Below are positions 28,562 through 39,073 of a DNA stretch of 64,000 nt, piece by piece; position 1 is the stretch's first letter; each line of letters starts with the position of its first letter. The DNA is from Piscinibacter sp. (lineage in GTDB: Bacteria; Pseudomonadota; Gammaproteobacteria; Burkholderiales; Burkholderiaceae_C), in assembly GCA_016706565.1 (NCBI GenBank), contig JADJJI010000001.1:558001-622000 (forward strand). Direction: 5' to 3'. The translations under genes were made by a program, and so were the position numbers. Under the pieces are notes generated by a model. That model searched no databases. It was not told the origin of the DNA and saw only the letters and a list, made by a program, of their open reading frames with translations.

Positions 28562-29328
28562 GGGGCGAGGTTCTGCACGTCCAGCATCACCTGGCGGGTG
28601 CGCAATGGGGCGGAGCCGAGATGATAGTGAAGCAGCGCACGCAGCTGCGCCTTCAGCGCCGGCAGCGCACCGGCGCAGGCCTGCTGCAAGGCCTCGAGGC
28701 TGCCATGCTCGAGCGCCGCCTGCACGCCGACCAGTGTCGCGCCGGACAGCCCGGACTCGTCGCCGCGCGCCTCGATGACGCCGGCCTCCGGCCGAAGCGC
28801 GTACAGGGCGGCGGGCTGCAAGGGTTGCTGAGTCTGCGTTGCCACGCTCAGGTCGGGCAGCAGGCCGATCTCCTGCAGCAGCGTCAGCTCGAAGGCGCGC
28901 AGCGCGGCCTGCGTGCGGGCATCCTCGCCGGGGCCAAGCAGCGGCAGCGTCTGCGCATAGGAATCGAAGAGCGCCGGGTGCGGGTCGTGCCGGGCGAGCA
29001 GCTTCATCAGCAGCTCGTTCAGATAGAAGCCGCTGAACAGCGCCGCCCCAGTGAGCATGGACGCGCCACCGCCCCACTCCGCCTGGCGCAACGTCTGCAC
29101 CTCGCCGGCGCCCTCACCTTCGGGCAGCCGGCCCAGCGAGACGTTGATCCGCTGAAAGGGCAGCAGCACGGCGCGCAGGTTGGAGTGCGGCTTCTTGGCA
29201 CCGCGTGCCGCCACTGCCACGCGACCCTGGCTGCGAGTGAACAGATCGACGATCAGGCTGGACTCGCTCCAGTCGTAGCGGTGCAGCACGAAGGCCGCCA
29301 GCGGGGCCGCGCCGCGCGCCGTGGCCAT
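28558..29328 (-). CDS. recO: DNA repair protein RecO
   Basis: The 256-residue protein has an N-terminal OB-fold with AFVLHRYDWSESSLIVDLFTRSQGRVAVAARGAKKPHS, then the helical domain with FSGFYLNELLMKLLARHDPHPALFDSY. These are clear RecO features. The Cys zinc site of some RecO proteins is not visible. RecO anneals single strands and loads RecA with RecR. The ATG at 29328 lies 2 bases from the era stop, in the usual rnc-era-recO order. Confidence 0.94.
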   Translation of the reverse strand: MATARGAAPLAAFVLHRYDWSESSLIVDLFTRSQGRVAVAARGAKKPHSNLRAVLLPFQRINVSLGRLPEGEGAGEVQTLRQAEWGGGASMLTGAALFSGFYLNELLMKLLARHDPHPALFDSYAQTLPLLGPGEDARTQAALRAFELTLLQEIGLLPDLSVATQTQQPLQPAALYALRPEAGVIEARGDESGLSGATLVGVQAALEHGSLEALQQACAGALPALKAQLRALLHYHLGSAPLRTRQVMLDVQNLAP

Positions 29329-29330
29329 CG

Positions 29331-30257
29331 TTACTCGTAGCCGTAGCTGCGCAGGTGGTCCTCGTCGGCCGCCCAGCCGGATCGCACCTTGACGAACAGC
29401 TCGAGGAACACCCTGGCGTCCAGCAGCTTCTCGAGCTCCTGGCGCGCCTCGGAACCGATGCGCTTGAGCCGCTCGCCACCGGCGCCGATGATCATGCCCT
29501 TGTGCGCGTCGCGCTCGACGACGATGGACGCCGCGATGCGCCGCAGGTGGCCTTCTTCTTCGTACTTGTCGATCACCACCGTCGAGGTGTAGGGCAGTTC
29601 GTCGCCGGTCAGGCGGAACAGCTTCTCGCGGATCAGTTCGCTGGCGAGGAAGCGGTCGCTGCGGTCGGTGAGCGCGTCTTCCTCGTGGAACCAGGGCTGC
29701 TCTGGAAGGTAGGGCCGCACGATGCCCAGCAGGCGCTCGACGTCGGCCGCCTTCTTGGCCGACAGCGGCACGAACTCGGCGAAGGCATGGCGGTCCTGCA
29801 TGCTCTTGAGCCAGGGCGCCAGTTCGGCCCGGCGCTGCACGGCGTCGAGCTTGTTGGCGATCAGGAACACCGGCTTGCCTTTCATGGCCTCGCCCTGAAT
29901 GAGGGCGAGCACCTTGGCGTCGTCGAGCCCGAAACGGCCGGCCTCGACGACGAAGAGCACCACATCGACATCGGTCAGCACGCCCTGCACCGTGCGGTTC
30001 AGCGTGCGATTCAGCGCTGCGGCGTGGCGCGTCTGGAAGCCGGGCGTGTCGACGAAGACGAACTGCGAGTCGCCCACCGTGCGGATGCCGGTGATGCGGT
30101 GGCGGGTGGTCTGCGCCTTGGCCGAGGTGATGCTGATCTTCTGGCCGACCAATGCATTCAGCAGGGTCGACTTGCCGACGTTCGGTCGGCCGACGATGGC
30201 GATCAGGCCGCAGCGCTGCGCCGCAGGAGGTTCTTCGGCCGAGGGGGTGTTCGTCAT
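29331..30257 (-). CDS. era: GTPase Era
   Basis: The 308-residue GTPase has G1 [13 protein letters not shown]2/switch [14 protein letters not shown]3 FVDTPGFQ, G4 NKLDAV and G5 LSAKK, followed by a C-terminal KH domain ([23 protein letters not shown]). Era binds 16S rRNA and acts in 30S subunit maturation. Its ATG overlaps the rnc stop by four bases. The N-terminal 15 residues before the G domain are variable. Confidence 0.97.
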   Translation of the reverse strand: MTNTPSAEEPPAAQRCGLIAIVGRPNVGKSTLLNALVGQKISITSAKAQTTRHRITGIRTVGDSQFVFVDTPGFQTRHAAALNRTLNRTVQGVLTDVDVVLFVVEAGRFGLDDAKVLALIQGEAMKGKPVFLIANKLDAVQRRAELAPWLKSMQDRHAFAEFVPLSAKKAADVERLLGIVRPYLPEQPWFHEEDALTDRSDRFLASELIREKLFRLTGDELPYTSTVVIDKYEEEGHLRRIAASIVVERDAHKGMIIGAGGERLKRIGSEARQELEKLLDARVFLELFVKVRSGWAADEDHLRSYGYE

Positions 30258-30958
30258 GAGCGGAGCGGGCCGCCGGGGCGGTCACTGGCCTTGAGCAGGT
30301 CGATCATGCGGCGTGCCGCTTCCTGCTCGGCCTGCCGGCGGGACTTGCCCTCGCCGGCCTGCGTCAGGCCCAGTGCTGGCACCTCGCAATCGACCTCGAA
30401 GGTCTGCGCATGTGCCTGGCCGCGTGTGCCGCTGATGCGGTAGGTCGGCACCGGCAGGCGCCGCGCCTGCAGCCATTCCTGCAGCTCGGTCTTGGCATCC
30501 TTGGCCCAGCCGCCGATGTCGGTGCCCGCGATGACCTCGCCGAACAGTCGCTGCACCAGCGCACGCGCCGATTCGAAGCCGCCGTCGAGGAACACCGCGC
30601 CGATCACCGCCTCCAGCGCATCGGCGAGGATGGACGCACGCTGCGCGCCACCGCCGCGGGCTTCGCCCTCGGACAGGCGCAGCACCTCGGGCAGGCCGAC
30701 CTGCAGGGCGACACGGTGCAGGCTCTCCTCGCGAACCAGATGAGCGCGCACGCGCGTCAGGTCGCCTTCATCGGAGCCGGCAAAGCGGTCGAACAGCAAG
30801 CTGGATACGGCCAGGCTGAGTACGGCATCGCCGAGGAATTCGAGCCGTTCATTGTGATCGGCGCCGAAGCTGCGGTGCGTGAGCGCACGCGGCAGCAGAT
30901 CGGCCTGGCGGAATCGGTGGCCGATTCGTTGCTGAAGTTCGTCGAGTCGTTCGTCCAT
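30254..30958 (-). CDS. rnc: Ribonuclease III
   Basis: The 234-residue enzyme has a catalytic domain with signature [16 protein letters not shown] and the second acidic set in [15 protein letters not shown], then a double-stranded RNA-binding domain ([19 protein letters not shown] through [14 protein letters not shown]). It processes rRNA precursors and duplex RNAs. ATG 30958 was preferred to a GTG ten codons upstream because [14 protein letters not shown] fits the family start. Confidence 0.96.
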   Translation of the reverse strand: MDERLDELQQRIGHRFRQADLLPRALTHRSFGADHNERLEFLGDAVLSLAVSSLLFDRFAGSDEGDLTRVRAHLVREESLHRVALQVGLPEVLRLSEGEARGGGAQRASILADALEAVIGAVFLDGGFESARALVQRLFGEVIAGTDIGGWAKDAKTELQEWLQARRLPVPTYRISGTRGQAHAQTFEVDCEVPALGLTQAGEGKSRRQAEQEAARRMIDLLKASDRPGGPLRS

Positions 30959-31007
30959 CGGGTTGGTCGCGGTCGGGTGCCCTCGCACCCGGATTGGCCC
31001 CGCTGCA

Positions 31008-31376
31008 CTACTTGGAGTGCCCCTCGTACTTGATGAGCAGGTAGACCGGAGCCATCAGCTCGATCTCCTTGTCGTAAGCGAAACTCACCACAACCTTCTC
31101 GTTTTCCTTGGTGATCTTCAGATCCTTGCTGTCGATCGAGCTGATCGAATACTCGATCTGCTTCTGCTTCTCGAAGGCGCTGCGGATCTCCGGCACGGTC
31201 GTGCCGCCTTCCTTGGCGATCTTCTCGACCGCACGCTGGATGGTGTAGTACTCGTTGATCGTCGGCAACACGCGCATCGTGACGAGCGCGCCGAATCCGA
31301 TCAGCACGGCCCAGAACATCAGGCCGAAGAGAGTGACACCGCGCTGGCGGCGGCTCGATACAGGCTCTGCAGTCAT
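31008..31376 (-). CDS. DUF4845 family membrane protein
   Basis: The 122-residue protein has a basic N-terminus (SSRRQRGVTLFGLMFW) reminiscent of a type IV pilin-like start, one transmembrane helix, then a soluble extracytoplasmic domain ending in VYLLIKYEGHSK. It matches the DUF4845 family, which sits between lepB and rnc in many beta- and gammaproteobacteria. Function is unknown; the context suggests a link with protein export or the ribosome-processing block. Confidence 0.85.
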   Translation of the reverse strand: MTAEPVSSRRQRGVTLFGLMFWAVLIGFGALVTMRVLPTINEYYTIQRAVEKIAKEGGTTVPEIRSAFEKQKQIEYSISSIDSKDLKITKENEKVVVSFAYDKEIELMAPVYLLIKYEGHSK

Positions 31377-31415
31377 GCGTTCATGCTCCCGTCGTGAACC
31401 TCGTGCCCCGGCACG

Positions 31416-32392
31416 TCAGTGGAACGAACCGATGCGCTTCGGGTTGCCGAAGTTCATCCACACGAAAAAAGCCCGGCCGACGATGTTTTCGTCGGGCACG
31501 AAGCCCCAGTAGCGCGAGTCCTCGGAATTGTCGCGGTTGTCGCCCATCATGAAATAGTGTCCCTCGGGCACCTTGCAGCTCACGCCCTCGGCACTGTAGC
31601 GGCAGTTCTCCCGGAAGGGAAACGTGTAGGCCCCATCGGCGCCGAACGGCCGCTGCGCCTGCGGGTTCACGAGGATGCGGTGCTCGACGTCGCCGAGCTT
31701 TTCCTTGAATTCGGGAAAGTAGCGCAGCGAGTCCTCGTCGTAGAAGCCTGGCGCAGGCATCGCCTCTAGGGGGATTTCCTGGCCGTTGATCGACAGCTTC
31801 TGGTTGCGGAAGCTCACCTCGTCGCCCGGCAAGCCGACCACTCGCTTGATGTAATCAATGCTTGGATCGCGCGGGAAGCGGAACACCATCACGTCGCCGC
31901 GCTTCGGGTTGTTGTTCGGGATGATCTTCTTGTTGATCACCGGCAGGCGCACACCATAGTGGTACTTGTTGACGAGAATCAGGTCGCCGACGAGCAGTGT
32001 CGGAATCATCGACCCCGACGGGATCTTGAACGGCTCGAACAGGAACGATCGCAGCAGGAAGACTGCCAGGATCACCGGGAACAGGCCGGCCGTCCAGTCC
32101 AGCCACCAGGGCTGCATCAGCAGTCGTTCGCGCGCCGGTTCCAGATCGGTGTCGATCTTGGAGATGCCCTGCGCGGCGAGCTGGGCGCGACGGGCAGTGT
32201 CCTGTTCTTCCAGCGCACGGGCGGCCACGAGGCGCCGCGGCGCGAAGTGGAAACGTTCTGCCAGCCAGTAGGCCAGGGTCACGACGCTGAGGATGAACAG
32301 CAGCAGCGAGAAGTTGCCCGTCCACTTGCCGAGGTACCAGCCCCCCAGGTAGAAGGCGAGCACGCCGTAGAGCACACCGGTCAGATAACCCA

Positions 32393-32393
<1 letters not shown>
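31416..32393 (-). CDS. lepB: Signal peptidase I
   Basis: The 325-residue inner-membrane protease has two N-terminal membrane segments, a cytoplasmic loop, and a third hydrophobic stretch before the catalytic Ser in IPSGSMIPTLLVGD. The general-base Lys is in RGDVMVFRFP/IDYIKRVVGLPGD, and GDNRDNSEDSRYWGFV forms the conserved box E. It cleaves signal peptides of exported proteins. The ATG at 32393 overlaps the lepA stop by one base. Confidence 0.96.
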
Positions 32394-34201
<1,808 letters not shown>

Positions 34202-34307
34202 GGACAGCGGAGCGTGAGCCTCAGGCGATAAGCACAACGGCCATTGCGTTGCGGCGGAGACTCAAATCGCGAAGCGATGTGAAGCCGCGAAGCGGCGTGT
34301 CGAAACC

Positions 34308-34341
34308 AAAAAAAAGGCACGTCGAAAGATTGACGCGCCTT
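34308..34341 (-). terminator. Intrinsic terminator downstream of degP
   Basis: Read on the minus strand, an imperfect stem (AAGGCGCGTC pairing with GACGTGCCTT) with a short AT-rich loop is followed at once by eight T residues. This is a typical rho-independent terminator. It should separate the rpoE-rse-degP transcript from lepA, so lepA needs its own promoter in the next 100 bases. Confidence 0.75.
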
Positions 34342-34465
34342 CCAACAAAACGTATGGCAACTGCTTGTTGGGCCTTCATTGTAGCCAAAAGCACCCGGCT
34401 GGAAACCGCGCCAATCCTCGATTTGTCGTCGTTGCAGGGTGCCAACAGGAGAATTCATCAACAGC

Positions 34466-34489
34466 TTATCCACAAAGCCTTGTGGATCA
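34466..34489. promoter_or_regulatory. Inverted pair of DnaA-box-like sequences
   Basis: TTATCCACA at 34466-34474 is identical to the consensus DnaA box. TGTGGATCA at 34481-34489 is an inverted copy with one mismatch. Together they make an 8-bp hairpin (ATCCACAA/TTGTGGAT, loop AGCC). A weaker GGGGATAG follows at 34493-34500. This could bind DnaA as a regulatory or titration site, or simply be an RNA hairpin. No other sign of a replication origin is present. Confidence 0.4.
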
Positions 34490-34758
34490 GTTGGGGATAG
34501 ATCCGAACACCCTGCTTTGTTGATCGAATCAGCGAAACAGGGCGGTGGCAGACGCTGATTCTACCGTTCGGTCAGTGCAATCCCCGCTCGGGCGCCAATG
34601 TTAGCGAGAACTGACTTACTGCAATCTGAAAAGCTGGCCCTCAGCCTCGCTTCTCGGTTGCCATCACACCGCCTCACATCCCGGATCATGGAAAGACCCG
34701 CCTCCACAGTAGGATGCCCGGCGCCAACGCCAGGCTTCCCACAGGCCCGCCGCGGCGG

Positions 34759-36222
34759 TCAGCGCACGGGACGGATGATCAGAAAGTTCACCGTGTCGCC
34801 GCGCCGCACGAGCGCGGTGACGGCGCGCGACTTGTCCAGCTTCGAGACCACGGTCTCGAATTGCTTGGCGCTGGTGATCTCGGTGTTGTCCAGCGACAGG
34901 ATCACGTCGCCCTCGCGCAAGCCGGCGCGCGCCGCAGCGCCATCGGCCACCTCCACCCGCACGCCGTTCTTCAGCTTGAGTTCGCGCTTCTGTGCCTCGT
35001 TCAGATCGGACACGGCAATGCCCATCGTCGAGACGGTGGCCGGCGGCTTGGTCTCCGCCTCGGCGGTGCGCTTGACCTTGTCCGGTTCGATCTCGGCCAC
35101 CATCACCCCGAGATCCTTGTAGGCGCCACGGCGGAACACCTGGACGGTCGACTTGCTGCCGGGCTTCACGCCGCCGACGATGCGCGGCAGATCACCCGAC
35201 TTCTCGACCACGCGGCCATCGAAGCGCGTGATGATGTCGCCCGCCTCGATGCCGGCCTTCTCGGCCGGGCCACCGGCTTCGACGCTTCGCACCAAGGCAC
35301 CGGTGGGCTTGCCCAGGCCGATGGATTCGGCCACGTCCTTGGTGACCTGATCGATGCTCACGCCGATGCGGCCGCGGCTGACGCGGCCGGTCGTCTTGAG
35401 CTGTTCGGCCACGCGGCTGGCCTCGTCGATCGGGATTGCGAACGAGATGCCCATGTAGCCACCGGAGCGGCTGTAGATCTGCGAGTTGATGCCCACCACC
35501 TCGCCGCGCATATTGATCAGCGGACCGCCCGAATTGCCGGGGTTGATGGCCACGTCGGTCTGGATCAGTGGCAGGAACTCGCCGGTGTCGCGTGACTTCG
35601 CGCTGACGATGCCGGCGGTGACAGTGTTCTCCAGTCCGAAGGGCGAGCCGATGGCGATCACCCACTCGCCCACACGAAGGCGCCCAACGTCACCGATGCG
35701 CACGGTCGGCAGCCCGGCCGCGTCGATCTTCACCAGCGCAACGTCGGAGCGACGGTCGGCACCGATGATGCGGGCCTTCAGCTCGCGCTTGTCGGTCAGC
35801 GTGACGAAGACTTCGTCGGCACCTTCGACCACGTGCGCATTGGTCATCACGTAGCCGTCGGCGCTCAGAATGAATCCGGATCCCACGCCGCGTTGCTGCG
35901 GCTCGCCATCCGGCGCCGGACGCTGACCGCGCGGCGACGGCTGGTTGGGGATGGGCAGGCCGAATCGCTTGAAGAACTCCAGCATGTCCTCGTCGATCTC
36001 CGGCCCGCCGCTGCTGCGCGCAGAGCGCCTCTCGGTGGTGCGGATGTTGACAACCGCCGGCCCGACACGCTCGGCGAGGTCGGCGAACTCCGGCAGCGCC
36101 TGGGCCTGGGCCTGTGCCGGCTGACTGACGATGGCGCCTGCCGCGGCCAGGACGAGGCCGAACAGAACGGCGACGAGGCTGCGGCGTGCGGCCTGCGGGA
36201 CGAGGGAGAACATCTGGGTCAT
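34759..36222 (-). CDS. mucD: DegP/MucD-type periplasmic serine protease
   Basis: The 487-residue protein has a signal peptide (ARRSLVAVLFGLVLAAAGA, cleavage near AQAQA), a trypsin-like domain with catalytic His in MTNAHVVEGADE, Asp in SDVALVKID and Ser in NPGNSGGPLIN, and two PDZ domains (about 270-370 and 390-487). It degrades or refolds damaged envelope proteins. It follows rpoE-rseA-rseB, as in the algU-mucABD locus. ATG 36222 is chosen; ATG 36213 is an alternative. A terminator follows. Confidence 0.94.
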   Translation of the reverse strand: MTQMFSLVPQAARRSLVAVLFGLVLAAAGAIVSQPAQAQAQALPEFADLAERVGPAVVNIRTTERRSARSSGGPEIDEDMLEFFKRFGLPIPNQPSPRGQRPAPDGEPQQRGVGSGFILSADGYVMTNAHVVEGADEVFVTLTDKRELKARIIGADRRSDVALVKIDAAGLPTVRIGDVGRLRVGEWVIAIGSPFGLENTVTAGIVSAKSRDTGEFLPLIQTDVAINPGNSGGPLINMRGEVVGINSQIYSRSGGYMGISFAIPIDEASRVAEQLKTTGRVSRGRIGVSIDQVTKDVAESIGLGKPTGALVRSVEAGGPAEKAGIEAGDIITRFDGRVVEKSGDLPRIVGGVKPGSKSTVQVFRRGAYKDLGVMVAEIEPDKVKRTAEAETKPPATVSTMGIAVSDLNEAQKRELKLKNGVRVEVADGAAARAGLREGDVILSLDNTEITSAKQFETVVSKLDKSRAVTALVRRGDTVNFLIIRPVR

Positions 36223-36262
36223 GGGTGAAGGCCTCAAACAGGAAACCGAGCCAGTTGGCGAT

Positions 36263-37279
36263 TCATTTCTTGCGTTCAAGCCCGTTGGCGAACATCAGCA
36301 GCGTGGCGGGCGGAACGTCGCCGACGACAGTGACCCACCAATCGCCATGCCGGCGCATCAGGGTCTGCGTCGCGCCGACGGCAGTGCGCATGGAACGCTG
36401 GTGGCGCTGCGCATTGAAAGGCTCGATGAACAGCGACACGTAAGTCAGCCCGTCGGAGAAGATCGTCTGCAGCACCGGTTCGGCCGAAGCCTCCTGGCTG
36501 TTCGACGTGGGCGACTCCATCGGCCGCTTGACGCAACTGACTTCGCGGAATCCGGGCACCAGCTGGCGCATCGACCAGCCTTCGGCGTCCAGCCGCGTGG
36601 CAGTCAGCGCGGGACGGATCACGCGGTACCCGTCGAGCTTGCGCATCGGCACGGTCACGCTGTCGAGCTGCGGCTTCACACCGATCGTCACCTCGGAAAA
36701 GGCCGAAGTCTCGAGCACCTCGTTGCGATCGTTGACCACGTCGGCGCGCAGCAGCAGGCCCGAGGCTTTGTCCGACCAGAGCCGGTAGCCAAAGCGGTTC
36801 GCGTCGCGCGGCTGCACCATCAGCACGTTGGCCTCGCGGCCGGCCACGCGCTCGCTGCCCTGCGGATTGACCTCGTAGAACTCGGCCAGCCGGTCGACGC
36901 CTCCTTGCAGCAGCGCGGGAAAACTCGTCATCGACTGCGCCTGCTCGACCAAGGCGACACGGCTGGCCGGCCACACCGTGTGGACCACATCGTTGAGACG
37001 GAAGACGTGGCGCGCCTGCCCGTCGAGCGACTCGATACGCTCGTACTGGTTGCTGCCTTCGCAGTAGTGGGCGATTCGGGCACTGGAGACCGCACCGCCG
37101 CCGCTCACCACGAACGTGCCCTGGAAGTTCTGCTTGCCCGCCGCCTCGTGGATGCGCGTCAACCAGACACGCACCTCGCGAGCTTCGGCATCGGTGGACG
37201 CGGTTCCGCCACCCGCCGCGGACACAAAGCCGCAGAAGGCGCCGAGCAGAGTCAGCGCAAAGATCGGACGGATGAGCAT
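36263..37279 (-). CDS. rseB: Sigma-E regulatory protein RseB/MucB
   Basis: The 338-residue protein has a signal peptide (MLIRPIFALTLLGAFCGFVSA), a LolA-like lipid-binding N-terminal domain (REVRVWLTRIHEAAGKQNFQGTFVV) and the C-terminal MucB domain ending in WWVTVVGDVPPATLLMFANGLERKK. In the periplasm RseB binds RseA and protects it from DegS until displaced by lipopolysaccharide-type signals. The ATG at 37279 gives the signal peptide; the longer frame runs into rseA. Confidence 0.93.
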   Translation of the reverse strand: MLIRPIFALTLLGAFCGFVSAAGGGTASTDAEAREVRVWLTRIHEAAGKQNFQGTFVVSGGGAVSSARIAHYCEGSNQYERIESLDGQARHVFRLNDVVHTVWPASRVALVEQAQSMTSFPALLQGGVDRLAEFYEVNPQGSERVAGREANVLMVQPRDANRFGYRLWSDKASGLLLRADVVNDRNEVLETSAFSEVTIGVKPQLDSVTVPMRKLDGYRVIRPALTATRLDAEGWSMRQLVPGFREVSCVKRPMESPTSNSQEASAEPVLQTIFSDGLTYVSLFIEPFNAQRHQRSMRTAVGATQTLMRRHGDWWVTVVGDVPPATLLMFANGLERKK

Positions 37280-37304
37280 GTGGGAAACGGGCCGTTCGCG
37301 GAAG

Positions 37305-37928
37305 TCAGCGCTTCGAGGCATCGGTGGTCGCACTGCGCAGGAATGCCGAAGGCACGCCCAACGCCGAAGCGCCCGCGAACTGCTGGTGGGCCGCCAGGTA
37401 GCGATCCAGGCGCGCGTCGCGCATGACCCGCCCGTCGGTGACATAAGCTGCCTGCTCGACGCCGGCATCTGCTGCGACCGGCACCACAGGCGAGGCCATG
37501 GGCGCGCGAGCCAACTCCGGCGCCATCTGCGGCGCTGGCGAACGCATCACGACCAGCACACCCGCCACGGCGACGAATCCGGCGGCGACAGCGGCACCCG
37601 CCCGCCAGTGCCGCAGTGCGCGGCGGCCAGCGATCACCGGCACGGCGGAAACTGCCGGCACAGCCGACGGCGCCAGCACCACCGGCTCGTCGGCAAGACG
37701 CTCGCGCAGGCGATTCAGGAAATCCACGTCGCGAGCAGGGCGCGAAGCCAGATCGTCGGATCGCAGCACGTCTCCGATCAGGTGGTACGCGTGCCACGTC
37801 TGTCGCGACCGGGCGTCGCTGCGCCAGCTCGCGCAGGCGCGCACCACACCATCGGGGCCGAGTTCTCCATCGACCAGCGCAGAAAACTCTTCCGCGCCGT
37901 TCGAACCGACTGACTGTTCACTGGACAT
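37305..37928 (-). CDS. rseA: Anti-sigma-E factor RseA/MucA
   Basis: The 207-residue protein has an N-terminal sigma-binding helical domain (EEFSALVDGELGPDGVVRACASW, then TWHAYHLIGDVLRSDD), one transmembrane helix (about residues 100-122) and a periplasmic tail that binds RseB. It holds RpoE inactive at the membrane until sequential proteolysis. ATG 37928 was preferred over an upstream TTG. It lies 27 bases after rpoE and 25 before rseB in the same operon. Confidence 0.93.
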   Translation of the reverse strand: MSSEQSVGSNGAEEFSALVDGELGPDGVVRACASWRSDARSRQTWHAYHLIGDVLRSDDLASRPARDVDFLNRLRERLADEPVVLAPSAVPAVSAVPVIAGRRALRHWRAGAAVAAGFVAVAGVLVVMRSPAPQMAPELARAPMASPVVPVAADAGVEQAAYVTDGRVMRDARLDRYLAAHQQFAGASALGVPSAFLRSATTDASKR

Positions 37929-37955
37929 CTTCGACTCCAAACATCTCCCGCCCCC

Positions 37956-38564
37956 TCACCACCGTTCGCCTTCGCGCGTGTCGAGCAACGGCCGCAGCCG
38001 CAACGCGATCGCTTCGCGGGCCCGGAAGATGCGCGATCGCACCGTCCCGATCGGGCAGTTCATCAATTCGGCAATCTCTTCGTAGCTCAGCCCTTCGATC
38101 TCGCGCAGCGTGATCGCCTGGCGAAGGTCTTCCGACAACGCTTCGATCGCGGAGTTCACCGCAGATGCGATTTCTTTGCTCGCCAGCACCGCCTCGGGGG
38201 TTTCGCCGTCGGTTAGTTCATTTTCGACGCGCGAAGTTTCCTCGTCCTCGTCACGCGAGGCGAGTGCGGATTCCGTCACGATCGGGTCTCGCTTGAGGTC
38301 GACCAGGGCCTTCTTGGCGGTGTTCACCGCGATGCGGTAAAGCCAGGTGTAGAACGCGCTGTCGCCGCGGAACTGCCCGACCGCCCGGTAGGCGCGGATG
38401 AAGGTCTCCTGGGCGATATCGGGCACCAGATCGACATCGCGCACCATCCGGCCGATCAGCCGCTCGATGCGCCGCTGGTACTTGACGACCAGCATCTCGA
38501 AGGCCTTGACGTCGCCTTGCTTGACGCGTTCGATCAGCGGTGCGTCGGCGTCGTTGGGATTCAT
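37956..38564 (-). CDS. rpoE: RNA polymerase sigma factor RpoE (AlgU type)
   Basis: The 202-residue ECF sigma factor has region 2 (DVKAFEMLVVKYQRRIERLIGRMVRDVDLVPDIAQETFIRAYR) and region 4 (LREIEGLSYEEIAELMNCPIGTVRSRIFRARE). It directs the envelope stress response. The ATG at 38564 matches the family start (MNPNDADAPLIERV). The start overlaps the stop of a small membrane-protein gene by four bases, and rseA, rseB and mucD follow. Autoregulation is expected from the family; no sigma-E promoter was pinpointed. Confidence 0.96.
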   Translation of the reverse strand: MNPNDADAPLIERVKQGDVKAFEMLVVKYQRRIERLIGRMVRDVDLVPDIAQETFIRAYRAVGQFRGDSAFYTWLYRIAVNTAKKALVDLKRDPIVTESALASRDEDEETSRVENELTDGETPEAVLASKEIASAVNSAIEALSEDLRQAITLREIEGLSYEEIAELMNCPIGTVRSRIFRAREAIALRLRPLLDTREGERW

Positions 38565-39049
38565 GCGGAAGGGGCGGCTGGAGCCTGCGCCGAGCGGCCG
38601 GCCGGATCGGGTCGCGGCGAATATACCGCACAGCGCAGGGCGTGCCATTGACCGCCTAGGTCGCGACGGCTCAGTGCCAGCCAGCGCACGTGCCGCCTCG
38701 AACCGGCCGGCGTGGCGCGAAAGCGCAGCAGCATCCAGTGGCCGCCGTCCAGCGCAACGGCCACGCTGCCGGGCGTCTCCTCAGCGCTGCCTGGGGCGCC
38801 GTCGGCCAGCCGCCAGACTTCACCCTCCCGGCGCAATTGGCCGCTGCGGATCCAGTGCATCGCCGCCGCGGCCCCGAGCGCCAGCGAGGCCGGCAAGCCC
38901 AGCCAGATCCATCCCGGCGAGTCTCGTTCGAAGGCTGTCACGAACCACCAGCCCAGGCTCAGCGACGCGGCCAGCGTCAAGGCAGCCGTCCCGAACCGCC
39001 AGGCGGCAGCCGTTCGGATCTGGATGGACAGCGCGTTGGAATCGGGCAT
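38561..39049 (-). CDS. Hypothetical membrane protein coupled to rpoE
   Basis: The 162-residue protein has two adjacent hydrophobic helices (about residues 17-38 and 45-64), then a basic soluble part with Trp and Arg (HWMLLRFRATPAGSRRHVRWLALSRRDLGGQWHALRCAVYSPRPD). The pattern resembles the unnamed ~150-residue membrane proteins often found between fabF and rpoE in beta- and gammaproteobacteria. Its stop overlaps the rpoE start, so it sets rpoE translation by coupling. Function unknown. Confidence 0.75.
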   Translation of the reverse strand: MPDSNALSIQIRTAAAWRFGTAALTLAASLSLGWWFVTAFERDSPGWIWLGLPASLALGAAAAMHWIRSGQLRREGEVWRLADGAPGSAEETPGSVAVALDGGHWMLLRFRATPAGSRRHVRWLALSRRDLGGQWHALRCAVYSPRPDPAGRSAQAPAAPSA

Positions 39050-39073
39050 GGCAGCGGGTGCGCCCGCGCGCCC

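Larger units (their letters stand above)
34202..34758. other. Intergenic region degP-lepA (557 bases)
   Basis: No supported gene is present. The region is noticeably richer in A+T than its surroundings. It contains, from left to right, the likely promoter zone of lepA (minus strand), an intrinsic terminator (34308-34341), a hairpin containing DnaA-box-like sequences (34466-34489), and about 270 bases in which I see nothing specific. Confidence 0.6.

Noticed and set aside
34221-34445. 74-codon minus-strand ORF upstream of lepA
   Set aside because: It crosses the predicted terminator and carries no recognised motif or convincing ribosome binding site; treated as non-coding.
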